Under the pieces are notes generated by a model. The model made no database searches. It saw only the letters and a list, made by a program, of their open reading frames with translations, and was not told the DNA's origin. The position numbers and the translations under genes were made by a program. A DNA stretch of 64,000 bases from the NCBI GenBank assembly GCA_035296325.1, contig DATHBD010000044.1, positions 1 through 64,000 on the forward strand, in the 5' to 3' direction. Positions 1 to 8,861 of the stretch are shown here, one piece after another (positions within the stretch are counted from its first letter, which is position 1; each line of letters begins with the position of its first letter). The stretch is from DATHBD01 sp035296325. GTDB taxonomy: Bacteria; Actinomycetota; Actinomycetes; Mycobacteriales; Micromonosporaceae.

Positions 1-461
1 AGCCGCTGGGCGAGCACGCCAAGCTCCCGCGGCCCGAACACCGCCGCCTGCCCGACGAGGTGAACCTCCCCACCGCCCCGGACGTCGGCGGGCAACTCGG
101 CCACCCCAGCGGCGATCACCTTCACCTGCTCGACATTCACCACCCCAACGGCGAGCGCCGCCCCCGTCGCGGGCAGCCCGGAGTCGAGCGCCCTGGCCAG
201 AACGGTCAGCTGACGGGCCGCCCCACCGGAGATCCGATGCCGGTCCCGCAACCACGCCGCGGTGCTCGACGCGCCCTGCCCGACCGCGACCCCCCGCGCG
301 TCGACCTCACGAACCAACCCGAGATGCACCGCCGCCACCCGCTGAGCAATCACCTGCACCCGATCCAGATACGCGACAAGCGACGCCTCCGGCACCGCAC
401 CCAACAACACCGACCCGCACTCATCCAGCGCCTCCTCCAGCACCGCCAACGCCGCATCCAT
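1..461 (-). CDS. DUF222 / 13E12-repeat family protein, 5' part only
   Basis: About 153 N-terminal residues are visible; the C-terminal part, where this family normally carries an HNH nuclease domain, lies beyond the left edge. The text begins MDAALAVLEEAL and contains the helical DUF222 core (VIAQRVAAVHLGLVREVDARG, then STAAWLRDRHRISGGAARQL and VGVVNVEQVKVIAAGVAELP). DUF222-HNH proteins are abundant, poorly characterised actinobacterial proteins, and several mycobacterial 13E12 members are known to be DNA-damage inducible. That fits the SOS-box-like palindrome 35 bp upstream of this start. The family call is firm; whether the nuclease domain is intact cannot be seen. Confidence 0.8.
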   Translation of the reverse strand, partial: MDAALAVLEEALDECGSVLLGAVPEASLVAYLDRVQVIAQRVAAVHLGLVREVDARGVAVGQGASSTAAWLRDRHRISGGAARQLTVLARALDSGLPATGAALAVGVVNVEQVKVIAAGVAELPADVRGGGEVHLVGQAAVFGPRELGVLAQR

Positions 462-495
462 GCCCCCGACCCTAGGCACCAGGTACGACACAAAT

Positions 496-511
496 TCGAA
501 CACGTGTACGA
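496..511. promoter_or_regulatory. LexA (SOS) box-like palindrome upstream of the DUF222 gene
   Basis: The sequence TCGAAC-ACGT-GTACGA matches the actinobacterial SOS box TCGAAC-N4-GTTCGA with one mismatch. It lies 35 bp upstream of the leftward DUF222 start, where a repressor would cover the promoter. That it is a LexA site is inference from the consensus. Confidence 0.65.
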
Positions 512-575
512 CATGACCTCAACGTCGGACCACTGACTTCGGCACGTCTGGACGCTGGGCTGGCACACTGGACGG

Positions 576-1436
576 GTGCCGGAACTTCCCGAGGTCGAGG
601 CGCTCGCGGCGTACCTCCGTGAGCGCGCGGTCGGCCACGCGATCGAGCGCATCGACGTCTCGGCGATCAGCGCGCTCAAGACGTACGACCCGCCGGTGAC
701 CGCCGTTGCCGGCCTGACGATCACCGGCGCCGCGCGGCACGGCAAGTTCCTCGACCTGGGCATTGGTGATGATCTCCATCTGGCAGTGCACCTGGCGCGG
801 GCCGGTTGGCTGCACTACCGCGATGCGTTCGCCAGCGCCGCGCCGCTCAAGCCCGGCAAGGGGCCGATCGCTCTGCGGGTACGGCTGGACGATGGCTCCG
901 GCTTCGACCTGACCGAGGCCGGTACACAGAAGAAACTCGCCGCCTACCTGGTCCGTGACGTCAGCCAGGTGCCGGGCGTGGCGAAGCTCGGTCCGGATGC
1001 GCTGGCGGCCGACCTCGACACGTTCGCCGGGCGCATCCGCTCCCGGCGTGGCCAGCTCAAGGGTGTGCTCACCGACCAGTCGGTGCTGGCCGGCGTCGGC
1101 AACGCGTACTCCGACGAGATTCTGCACGCGGCCAAGCTCTCGCCGTTCGCGATCAGCGACAAGCTGCCCGACGAGGCGATGGCCCGGCTCTACGCGGCGA
1201 CCCGGGCCGTACTCACGGACGCGGTGCGGCGCTCGGTGGGCCAGAAGGCGGCGACGCTGAAGTCGGAGAAGCGCTCCGGGCTCGCGGTGCACGCCCGGAC
1301 CGGGCTGCCGTGCCCGGTGTGCGGCACGCTCATCGCCGAGGTGTCCTTCGCCGATTCGAGCCTGCAGTACTGCCCGGGCTGCCAGACCGGAGGCAAGCCG
1401 CTCGCCGACCGGCGCCTCTCCCGACTGGTCCGCTGA
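576..1436 (+). CDS. Fpg/Nei family DNA glycosylase / AP lyase
   Basis: Bifunctional base-excision repair enzyme of the formamidopyrimidine-DNA glycosylase/endonuclease VIII family, 286 aa. The N-terminus is the diagnostic MPELPEVE: after Met removal Pro is the Schiff-base nucleophile and Glu the catalytic acid. The helix-two-turn-helix signature is seen around residues 160-190 (TDQSVLAGVGNAYSDEIL), and a C-terminal zinc finger is formed by CPVCG and CPGCQ about residues 245-270. The GTG start is fixed by the need for Pro2. A CACACT hexamer ends 6 nt before it, suggesting a leaderless message. Substrate preference (8-oxoG or oxidised pyrimidines) cannot be assigned. Confidence 0.93.
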   Translation: MPELPEVEALAAYLRERAVGHAIERIDVSAISALKTYDPPVTAVAGLTITGAARHGKFLDLGIGDDLHLAVHLARAGWLHYRDAFASAAPLKPGKGPIALRVRLDDGSGFDLTEAGTQKKLAAYLVRDVSQVPGVAKLGPDALAADLDTFAGRIRSRRGQLKGVLTDQSVLAGVGNAYSDEILHAAKLSPFAISDKLPDEAMARLYAATRAVLTDAVRRSVGQKAATLKSEKRSGLAVHARTGLPCPVCGTLIAEVSFADSSLQYCPGCQTGGKPLADRRLSRLVR

Positions 1437-1796
1437 CCCGCCCGGCGCCCCCCGACGGGTCCCTGACGAACGGTGGCCCGCGGCAACGGGAGGCGGTGGG
1501 CGGGGCGCCCCCTCCCGCACCCGGGAGCAAGGTGCCGAAGTCAGGCAGGCACGGCGGCGGCGACGGGGGTCGCGGCGGGTGCACCGAGAGATGGAGGCCG
1601 TTCGGTCAGACGTTCCGGTCGGGGTCGACAGACACAGCGCGTAGCGATTACTGTCGGCCGGTCGTTAGCCGTCGATGAGCTGTCACATGGCACACTGGGT
1701 CCCCGTGCGGGTTGTCGACGCGGGCATCCGGGCACCGGTACCACTCGATAGGTGGCGCCGTAACGAGCATGTTGAGGCGCGGGAGGACGCACTGAG
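1437..1796. other. Intergenic gap, no gene seen
   Basis: 360 bp of GC-rich sequence between the glycosylase and the glycosylphosphotransferase. Open frames here lack family similarity and are shadows. A Shine-Dalgarno GGGAGG at 1781-1786 belongs to the next gene. No convincing terminator or promoter was recognised. Confidence 0.5.
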
Positions 1797-3356
1797 GTGA
1801 CGACCAGCCTCCAACGTCCCACCCGCGCTGCGACCAGCGCGCCGGCTACAGTGCGTGGTCTGGACAGCTTCGAGATCATCCCCGGTGGTGGGCTGACCCC
1901 ACTCGGCCCGAACGGCGTACCACGCTCGGCGTGGCTGCGCACCAGGCGCGCGTCCACCTGGCACCGGCCGTACGCGGGTCTGCTGCTCCTCCTGGACTAC
2001 GGCGCGGTCGCGCTCGCCAGTTTCCTGGTCATCGTGACGCTGCCGAAGGCGCCGTCAGGCTTCGCCGGCCAGCCGCAGCTCTTCAACCTGATCGCATACG
2101 TGTTCGTCCCGCTCGGGTGGCTGGTGGTGCTGTGGGGGCACGGCGCCTATGACCGCCGATATCTGGGCAGCGGCACGGACGAGTTCAAGCGGGCCGCGCG
2201 GGCGGCATGGACGATTGTCGCGGTCGTCGCTTTCGCGGCGTTCGGGACCAAGACCGAGATCTCCCGACTTTCCTTCGGTACGGCGTTCGCCGGCAGCTTC
2301 GTGCTCATCATTCTGGGCCGGTACGCCGCCCGCCAACTGCTTTTCCTGGTCCGCAAGCACGGGTACGGCACGCACCGGCTGCTCCTCGTCGGCACGCTGC
2401 CGGAGGCGCTGGAGGTGCACGCCGCGATCACCCGCAACCCCTCCGTGGGGCTGGTGCCGGTCGGGATCCATCTCAGCGAGGGATTCGCACCGACCTCGCG
2501 GACGTCGACGCCGGTCCCGGTGCATGCCGGCCGGGACGTGCTGTCACTGGTCCGGGAACTCGGTGCGGACACCATCGCGGTGTGCGGTTCGGCCAGTGCC
2601 GAGCCGGGCGAGCTGCGCCGGCTGGCCTGGCAGTTGGAGGGCACCGGTGTCGACCTCGTCGTGGCGCCCCAGCTCACCGACATCGCCGGGCCGCGGGTGC
2701 ACATCCGCCCGGTGGAGGGCGTGCCACTGCTCTACGTGGAGGAGCCGACGCTCTCCGGGCTGGCCTGGCTGGTGAAGAACGTGGTGGACCGCGTGGTCGC
2801 GCTCGTCGGGCTGCTGATCATGCTGCCGTTCTTCCCGTTCCTGGTGCTGGCGATTCGACTCTCCGATCCCGGCCCGATCTTCTTCCGACAGAAGCGGATC
2901 GGCCGGGAAGGTCGGGAGTTCCGCGTCTGGAAGCTGCGGACGATGTACCGCGACGCCGAGGAGCGCCTCGCCTCGCTGCAGGACCAGAACGAGAGCGACG
3001 GGCTTCTCTTCAAGATCAGGGACGATCCGCGGATCTTCCCGGTGGGGCGCTGGCTACGCGCCTCGTCCCTGGACGAGTTGCCGCAGTTGGTCAACGTTCT
3101 GCTCGGCGAGATGTCCCTGGTGGGCCCACGCCCGCTGCCGGCCGAGGACGGGGACTTCCTCGGCGATGTACGACGCCGACTGCTGGTCCGTCCGGGGATC
3201 ACCGGGCTGTGGCAGGTCTCCGGGCGCTCGGACCTCTCCTGGGACGACGCGGTGCGCCTGGACCTGTACTACGTCGACAACTGGTCGCTGGTGCTGGATC
3301 TGCACACGCTGTGGCGCACGATCGGCGTGGTCCTGCGCGGCAAAGGCGCGTACTAG
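1797..3356 (+). CDS. Exopolysaccharide polyprenyl glycosylphosphotransferase (WbaP/CpsE type)
   Basis: Membrane enzyme that transfers a hexose-1-phosphate from a nucleotide sugar to undecaprenyl phosphate, the first step of surface polysaccharide assembly; 519 aa. The N-terminal third has about four or five membrane segments, followed by a cytosolic CoA-binding-like region (about 195-300) and a membrane anchor (about 325-345). The C-terminal bacterial sugar transferase domain contains DPGPIFFRQKRIGREGREF, VWKLRTM, SSLDELPQLVNVLLGEMSLVG and PGITGLWQVSGRSD. The GTG start has GGGAGG about 10 nt upstream. No glycosyltransferases adjoin it, so the polymer is unknown. Confidence 0.92.
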   Translation: MTTSLQRPTRAATSAPATVRGLDSFEIIPGGGLTPLGPNGVPRSAWLRTRRASTWHRPYAGLLLLLDYGAVALASFLVIVTLPKAPSGFAGQPQLFNLIAYVFVPLGWLVVLWGHGAYDRRYLGSGTDEFKRAARAAWTIVAVVAFAAFGTKTEISRLSFGTAFAGSFVLIILGRYAARQLLFLVRKHGYGTHRLLLVGTLPEALEVHAAITRNPSVGLVPVGIHLSEGFAPTSRTSTPVPVHAGRDVLSLVRELGADTIAVCGSASAEPGELRRLAWQLEGTGVDLVVAPQLTDIAGPRVHIRPVEGVPLLYVEEPTLSGLAWLVKNVVDRVVALVGLLIMLPFFPFLVLAIRLSDPGPIFFRQKRIGREGREFRVWKLRTMYRDAEERLASLQDQNESDGLLFKIRDDPRIFPVGRWLRASSLDELPQLVNVLLGEMSLVGPRPLPAEDGDFLGDVRRRLLVRPGITGLWQVSGRSDLSWDDAVRLDLYYVDNWSLVLDLHTLWRTIGVVLRGKGAY

Positions 3357-3484
3357 CTGGTCCCAGCCGGGCCGGGCAGCCGGGCCGGCCGCAGGGCCAG
3401 CAGCTCGGCCTGTAGCCGGACCAGGCAGACGTACTGGCCGAAACCGCTCTACCGCCGGAGCCCGTAAGGGGGCACGATCGGTGC

Positions 3485-4738
3485 GTGGCGGACAATCTTT
3501 CCACGGCGCTGGCCGTACTGGCGCTGCTTGCCGCCCTGGTCGGTGCGCTGTACGCGGTGGCCCGGCTACGCGGTCGCCCTGGGATCGCCACCGCCACCCA
3601 GCGCGCCACGTACGACACGTTGCACACCGCCGGTCTTGCCGCCGAGCCGCTGCGGGCCGGGCTGACCGAGGCGACCGCCGCCAAGGCGGTGCGCCACCTC
3701 CGGACGCTGACCGGTGCCGACGGGTTCGCCCTCGCCGCCCCGGACCGCGTGCTCGCCTTCGACGGGACCGGGGAACACCACCGCGACCAGCTCGCCCTCG
3801 CCGCCGCCAAGGTCACCGCCACCGGCCGGTCGAGCGTGCTGCACGCCGCCGACCTGCCCTGTGATGTGGTGGACTGCCCGATCCGGGGAGCGGTCGTCGT
3901 CCCGCTCAGCGCGGGCCAGGGTGAAATGGTCGCCGCGCTGGTGGCCGTGTCCGCCGGCCCGCCCGCGCCCGGTCTGGTGCAGGCCACCATCGAGACCGCC
4001 CGCTGGGCCGGCACGCAGCTCGCCCTCGCGGAACTCGACTCCTCGCGCGCCCGGCTGGCCCGGGCCGAGGTGCGGGCGCTCCGCGCGCAGATCAGCCCGC
4101 ACTTCATCTACAACGCGCTGACCGCGATCGCCAGCTTCGTCCGCACCGACCCGGAGCGGGCGCGCGACCTCATCCTCGAGTTCGCGGAGTTCACCCGGTA
4201 CTCGTTCCGCGCGCACGGCGAGTTCACCACCCTTGCCGAGGAACTGCGCTCGATCGACCGGTACCTCACCATCGAGCGGGCCCGCTTCGGTGAGCGACTC
4301 CAGGTCCGGCTCGAGATCGCGCCCGAGGTGCTGCCGGTCGGCATGCCGTTCCTCTGCCTGCAGCCGCTCGTGGAAAATGCCATCCGCCACGGCTTGTCCC
4401 CCAAGCCCGGAGTCGGCACGATATCGATCGTGGCCCGGGATGCCGGGGCGGAGTGCCAGATTACGATCGAGGACGACGGCGTCGGGATGGACCCCGCCGT
4501 GCTGACCCGCGCCGGCGCGTCGGAGGACGCCGAGGCCGGACAGCACGTGGGCCTGGGCAACGTGGATGACCGGATGCGGGTCGCTTTCGGTGATCAGTTC
4601 GGGCTGGTCGTCGAGACCGCCCCGGGAGCGGGAACGAAGGTGAGCATGCGCGTGCCGAAATTCCACCCCGGCGTCCGGGCGAGCGGCGTTCGAGCCGGCG
4701 CCGTCCGCACCGGTGCTGTCCGGACCGGAGCGTCCTGA
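3485..4738 (+). CDS. LytS/YehU-type sensor histidine kinase
   Basis: 417-aa kinase with one N-terminal membrane segment (about residues 7-25), a GAF-like region (about 60-180), then the His_kinase domain of the LytS family. The phospho-accepting His is H206 in QISPHFIYNALTAI, and a HATPase domain follows with N box PLVENAIRHGL and G box GVGMD. The GTG start has a CACGAT hexamer 6 nt upstream (leaderless pattern). The stop overlaps the next ATG by one base (TGATG), so kinase and regulator are translationally coupled. LytS/LytTR pairs often control nearby carboxylate transporters; two symporters lie at 11.6 and 19 kb, but a link is only inferred. Confidence 0.92.
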   Translation: MADNLSTALAVLALLAALVGALYAVARLRGRPGIATATQRATYDTLHTAGLAAEPLRAGLTEATAAKAVRHLRTLTGADGFALAAPDRVLAFDGTGEHHRDQLALAAAKVTATGRSSVLHAADLPCDVVDCPIRGAVVVPLSAGQGEMVAALVAVSAGPPAPGLVQATIETARWAGTQLALAELDSSRARLARAEVRALRAQISPHFIYNALTAIASFVRTDPERARDLILEFAEFTRYSFRAHGEFTTLAEELRSIDRYLTIERARFGERLQVRLEIAPEVLPVGMPFLCLQPLVENAIRHGLSPKPGVGTISIVARDAGAECQITIEDDGVGMDPAVLTRAGASEDAEAGQHVGLGNVDDRMRVAFGDQFGLVVETAPGAGTKVSMRVPKFHPGVRASGVRAGAVRTGAVRTGAS

Positions 4739-5490
4739 TGCCCGGCTACCTGCGGGTCCTCGCGGTCGATGACGAGCCGCCGGCGCTCGACGAACTGGCC
4801 TACCTGCTGCGGGCCGACCCCCGGGTCAGCGCCCTGCACACTGCCGGCGACGCGACCGAGGCGCTGCGGGTGCTGCGCGACGCCGACGTTGACGTGGTGT
4901 TCCTCGACATCCGGATGCCCGGCCTGGACGGCATGGAACTGGCCCGGGTGCTGTCCCGGTTCGCCAAGCCGCCCGGGATCGTGTTCGTCACCGCGTACGA
5001 CGACCGGGCGGCCGAGGCCTTCGACCTCGGGGTGGCCGACTACGTCCGTAAGCCGGTACAGGCGGATCGGCTCGCCGAGTCGCTGCGCCGGGTGCTGGTC
5101 GGGCGCCTGGTGCCGGCGCAGGCCAGTGGGCGGCGCGAGCCGGAGGAGGACCCGACGATCCCGGTCGAGCTGGCCGGGACCACCCGGATGCTTCCGCGCT
5201 CATCCGTGCGCTGGGTGGAGGCACAGGGCGACTACGCGCGCCTGCACACCGGGGACGGCTCCCACCTGGTGCGGGTGCCGCTGGCCACGCTCGCCGAGCG
5301 CTGGGCCGATGCCGGGTTCGCGCGAATCCACCGGTCGTACCTGGTCCAGCTGAAGCTGATCACCGAGCTGCGGTTGACCAACAACGGGTACGTCGTGGTG
5401 GTCGACACCCACGAGCTCCCGGTGTCGCGCCGGCACACCCGCGAGTTGAAGGACAAGCTGGTACGGGCCGCCAAGCAGGCCTTCACGTGA
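4738..5490 (+). CDS. LytTR-family response regulator
   Basis: 250-aa partner of the preceding kinase. The receiver domain (about 1-120) has the acidic pair DDE near the start, the phosphoacceptor D57 in VVFLDIRMPGLDG, and the conserved Lys in DYVRKP. The C-terminal LytTR DNA-binding domain (about 145-245) shows VRWVEAQGDYARLHT, FARIHRSYLVQL and LPVSRRHTRELK. LytTR regulators bind direct repeats roughly two helical turns apart; the target here is not established. Confidence 0.94.
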   Translation: MPGYLRVLAVDDEPPALDELAYLLRADPRVSALHTAGDATEALRVLRDADVDVVFLDIRMPGLDGMELARVLSRFAKPPGIVFVTAYDDRAAEAFDLGVADYVRKPVQADRLAESLRRVLVGRLVPAQASGRREPEEDPTIPVELAGTTRMLPRSSVRWVEAQGDYARLHTGDGSHLVRVPLATLAERWADAGFARIHRSYLVQLKLITELRLTNNGYVVVVDTHELPVSRRHTRELKDKLVRAAKQAFT

Positions 5491-5518
5491 TCGGCGGCCC
5501 GCGACCTGGCCCCGGCCG

Positions 5519-6694
5519 CTAGCTGACATTTGGACGCAGCACGTGCAGGGTTGGTGCCGGCGACACGACCTCGGCCTTGTTGTAGTCCCACGAGACGGCG
5601 TACAGGCGTCGGCCGTTCGGCGACCACGCCAGGGCGCGCTTGGGCACGCTGGCCCGGGTGGTGCCAACGGAGTACGAGGCGACCACGGTCGCGTCCCGGT
5701 TGAAGAGAAATACCTCGTCGGCCGTCCGGTTGACCACCGCGCCGGCGACGTACCGGCCGTCCGGGGAGAGTTCCACCGCCGTCGGGTTGCCGCCGGTCCG
5801 GAAGTACCGGGTCGGCGTGGTCATGGCGTCGACCGGGAACTCCTGCAGCACAAACGGGGACGCCGATGCGGTGAACACGGTCGATCCGTCGGCCGTGACC
5901 GCGATGTCGGCGAGGGAGTCGCCCGCCGACAGGTGGTCGCTCCGCCGGAGCAGGGTGAGCGTGCCGTCGGCGCCGATGCTGTACGCGAAGAGGGGCGACG
6001 GGCTCAGCAGGCCGTCGCCGACAATCAGGACATTCGGGTTCTGCGCCGGGGTGGCGAGCAGCGGGGGGGAGAACAGGGCCTGGTACGGCTCCTCGACCAT
6101 GGCGAGCCGCGGGGCGGCGGGCGTTGTGCCGGGCGTGGCACGGAGATCGATCCGGCCGACGTTGTTTTCCGAGTCGGTTGCGCACCCGTAGCCGAACCAG
6201 AGCCAGCGACCGCTCTGCGCCAGCGAGTTCAGGCATGAGGTACCCGTGTCGTACCGCGCGACCTCGCGGAGTGATCGGGTGTCGAAGGCGGCGACGGCAC
6301 CGCTGCCGTGCAACGCGACGAAGACGGTCCGCCGGTCCTGGCTGAGCAGCAGGTCGGTGGGCCCTGCGAGGTTCTCCAGGGTGGTGACGGCCGCGCCCTC
6401 GGCGTCGGTGACGGCTACGGCGGTGGAGTTCTGCCCGCCGCTGACGAAGACGCGGCGGTTCGTCGCCACGACATCCGCCGCGCTGGGGAGCGCGAGGGTG
6501 ATCCCTGGGGCCTCGGCGGCGTGGGCCGCTGCCGGGGGCATCGCGGTGAGCAGGCCGCCCGCCAGACACAGAACTCCCAGCAGGCGGCTGTGGGCACGGC
6601 GGCTGTGGGCACGGCGGCTGCCGTCGGGTTGCGCCGGGCCGGACGCGAGCGTGGGTGCGAGCACCTGATCCCCCATTTCTGGACGCCGCCGCAT
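5519..6694 (-). CDS. Secreted YVTN/WD40-like beta-propeller protein
   Basis: Exported protein of about 390 aa with a signal peptide (twin Arg, then LLGVLCLAGGLLTAMPPAAAHA) and a repeat domain with propeller blades such as RRVFVSGGQNSTAVAVTDAEG, RTVFVALHGSGAVAAFD, STVFTASASPFVLQEFP and GRYVAGAVVN. Such proteins often act as binding scaffolds or lactonases; no catalytic motif is seen. Start is uncertain: ATG at 6694 is used, ATG at 6676 is equally plausible, and the frame is open to 6829. Near the signal peptide a 15-bp unit is tandemly repeated (about 6589-6620), giving repeated SRRAH. It converges on the LytTR gene with a 28-bp gap. Confidence 0.75.
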   Translation of the reverse strand: MRRRPEMGDQVLAPTLASGPAQPDGSRRAHSRRAHSRLLGVLCLAGGLLTAMPPAAAHAAEAPGITLALPSAADVVATNRRVFVSGGQNSTAVAVTDAEGAAVTTLENLAGPTDLLLSQDRRTVFVALHGSGAVAAFDTRSLREVARYDTGTSCLNSLAQSGRWLWFGYGCATDSENNVGRIDLRATPGTTPAAPRLAMVEEPYQALFSPPLLATPAQNPNVLIVGDGLLSPSPLFAYSIGADGTLTLLRRSDHLSAGDSLADIAVTADGSTVFTASASPFVLQEFPVDAMTTPTRYFRTGGNPTAVELSPDGRYVAGAVVNRTADEVFLFNRDATVVASYSVGTTRASVPKRALAWSPNGRRLYAVSWDYNKAEVVSPAPTLHVLRPNVS

Positions 6695-6907
6695 CGGCGC
6701 CCGCTCATGCTGTGCGTCGCACGATGCCACAGCGGACTGCCTCGTGGGGGGCAGCGATGCCCGAACCCCATCAATGGGACGGTCGCCCCAAAACCTCGCA
6801 AAATTTGAGATAGAGCGAGCCCGGGCCAAGATCCGTCACGGCTTCAGAGGTGTGGTGACATCGCGCCGGCGAGAGACCGCCACGCCCCGAACGGGAAGAT
6901 GATCTCG

Positions 6908-6960
6908 GCCTGCACCGAACGTTCACATGGTGACCTGCGGGCCTGCACGAACAGTCAATA
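6908..6960. promoter_or_regulatory. Direct repeats and leaderless promoter before the OmpR-type regulator
   Basis: GCCTGCACCGAACGTTCAC at 6908-6926 is repeated as GCCTGCACGAACAGTCAA at 6941-6958, 33 bp (three helical turns) apart. The second copy lies just upstream of the -10-like TACAGT (6959-6964), which sits 8 nt before the ATG at 6973. Same-face spacing suggests binding of the response regulator itself; this is inference. Confidence 0.45.
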
Positions 6961-6972
6961 CAGTGCCGAGTC

Positions 6973-7722
6973 ATGAGCCAACGCCGGATCCTGGTCGTCG
7001 ACGACGAGCGCACCATCGCCGAGTCGATCGCCGTACGCCTACGCGCTGAAGGCTTCACGGTCGACCTGGCCCACGACGGGCCGTCTGCCGTCGCCCGGGC
7101 CACCGCGGAGCACCCCGACCTCGTCGTGCTGGATATCATGCTGCCGGGCTTCGACGGCCTGGAGGTGTGCCGCCGGATCCAGGCGCACCGGCCCGTGCCG
7201 ATCCTGATGCTGACCGCACGCGACGACGAGACCGACCTGCTGGTTGGCCTGGCGGTGGGCGCCGACGACTATCTCACCAAGCCGTTCTCGATGCGTGAGC
7301 TGGCCGCGCGGGTGCATGTCCTGCTCCGGCGGGTGGAGCGGGCACAAGCCGCCGCCGCCAACGGGATCGCCGGCGACGGCGGCGCCGAAACCATCGTGGT
7401 GGGCGATCTGAGCATCAACCGCGGCGAGCGCCGGGTCCACCGGGCCGGCGTGGAAGCGCATCTCACCCCGACCGAGTTCGATCTGCTGGTCCACCTGGCG
7501 TCCCGCCCCCGGACGGTGCTGCCGCGGGAACGGCTGCTCTCCGACGTGTGGGGCTGGGCGGACACCTCCTGCGGCCGTACGGTCGACAGCCACGTCAAGG
7601 CCCTGCGCCGCAAGTTGGGCGCGGACCTGATCCGGACGGTGCACGGCGTGGGATACGCCTTGGGCCTGGCGGCGACGGACGGGCCGGCAACCCAGCCGAC
7701 GGCGACGGAGCGGGTTCGATGA
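6973..7722 (+). CDS. OmpR/PhoB-family response regulator
   Basis: 249-aa two-component regulator. The receiver domain (1-120) has DDE, phosphoacceptor D54 in LVVLDIMLPGFDGLEV and Lys in DYLTKPFSMREL; a winged-helix output domain (about 140-235) shows LTPTEFDLLVHLASRP, VLPRERLLSDVWG and VDSHVKALRRKLG. The stop overlaps the kinase start (ATGA). The membrane protein downstream overlaps the kinase in turn, so all three form one translationally coupled unit. Confidence 0.95.
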   Translation: MSQRRILVVDDERTIAESIAVRLRAEGFTVDLAHDGPSAVARATAEHPDLVVLDIMLPGFDGLEVCRRIQAHRPVPILMLTARDDETDLLVGLAVGADDYLTKPFSMRELAARVHVLLRRVERAQAAAANGIAGDGGAETIVVGDLSINRGERRVHRAGVEAHLTPTEFDLLVHLASRPRTVLPRERLLSDVWGWADTSCGRTVDSHVKALRRKLGADLIRTVHGVGYALGLAATDGPATQPTATERVR

Positions 7723-8861
7723 GCGCGTTCCCGAACTGGCTGCCCCGGCCGCTCGATCCGCTGCGGTCGCTCAAGCTCAAGATCGGCATCCTTGTCGTCG
7801 CATCGATCGCCGCGGCCACGCTGGTTTTCTACTTCGGCGTGGGGTGGTTCCCGCGCACCACGGTCGCCACCGCCGCAGTGCTGTCGCTGGTGGTGACGCA
7901 GGTGCTGGCCCACGGCATGACGTCTCCGCTGCGGGAGATGACCGCGGCCGCGAAGGCCATGGCGCGGGGCGACTACAGCCGGCGGGTGCGGGCATCCTCC
8001 CGCGACGAAGTGGGCGAACTGGCCCACGCCTTCAATCAGATGGCGGCCGACCTGGGCGCGGCGGACCGGCAGCGGCGCGAGCTGATCGCGAATGTCTCGC
8101 ACGAGCTGCGTACGCCGATCTCGGCACTGCAGGCGGTGCTGGAGAACATCGTGGACGGGGTGACCCCGGCCGATGCCGGCACGCTCGGTGCGGCGCTCAC
8201 CCAGACCGAACGCCTGGGCCGCCTCGTCACCGAGTTGCTCGACCTGTCGCGGATCGACGCCGGGGTGCACCTCCTCGATGCCGACGAGCTGCCGCTGGCC
8301 GACCTGTTCGCCGAGGTGGCGGCAGAGGCGCAGGTGTCGGCGGCCGCCGTCGGGCGCAGCGTCGAGTTCGCCTTCAGCGTGGACCCGCCGGAGACCATCG
8401 GGTACGGCGACCGCGAGCGCCTGTACCAGGTGATCCTCAATCTGCTCGACAACGCGGCCCGGCACAGTCCACCGGGCGGGCTGGTCACGCTCACCGGTAC
8501 GGGGTCCGGTGCCGATCTGGTGATTGAGGTGGCTGACTCCGGCCCGGGAATTCCGCGCGCCGAGCGGCAGCGGGTCTTCGAGCGGTTCACCCGTGGCGAA
8601 CGGGCGTCCGACGGCGGCACCGGCCTCGGGTTGGCGATCGCGCACTGGGTGGTGGAACTTCACGGCGGGTCGATCAGCGTGGTGGATCCCGAGGATGCGG
8701 CTGAGCCGACCGGGTGTCGGATCCGGGTGGTCCTGCCGGGCGGTCCCGCCGGCGGGGCGACGGGCACCGCCGCGCCGGGTTCAGTTCCGCCGGGCGCTGC
8801 GCCGCCCGGGCCGGAAGCGCCGGGCGCGGTGACGCACGATTCCGCGGTGGTGATCCGGTGA
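7719..8861 (+). CDS. HAMP-containing sensor histidine kinase
   Basis: 380-aa kinase starting at the ATG that overlaps the regulator stop. It has two membrane segments (about 22-60) with almost no extracellular loop, so it probably senses membrane state or a partner protein. A HAMP domain follows (about 62-115), then HisKA with H128 in NVSHELRTPISALQ, and HATPase with NLLDNAARHSP, DSGPGIP and GTGLGLAIAHWVVELHGG. The last ~30 residues are a Pro/Ala/Gly tail. The downstream polytopic DUF4173 protein is the likely partner or target. Confidence 0.94.
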   Translation: MSAFPNWLPRPLDPLRSLKLKIGILVVASIAAATLVFYFGVGWFPRTTVATAAVLSLVVTQVLAHGMTSPLREMTAAAKAMARGDYSRRVRASSRDEVGELAHAFNQMAADLGAADRQRRELIANVSHELRTPISALQAVLENIVDGVTPADAGTLGAALTQTERLGRLVTELLDLSRIDAGVHLLDADELPLADLFAEVAAEAQVSAAAVGRSVEFAFSVDPPETIGYGDRERLYQVILNLLDNAARHSPPGGLVTLTGTGSGADLVIEVADSGPGIPRAERQRVFERFTRGERASDGGTGLGLAIAHWVVELHGGSISVVDPEDAAEPTGCRIRVVLPGGPAGGATGTAAPGSVPPGAAPPGPEAPGAVTHDSAVVIR

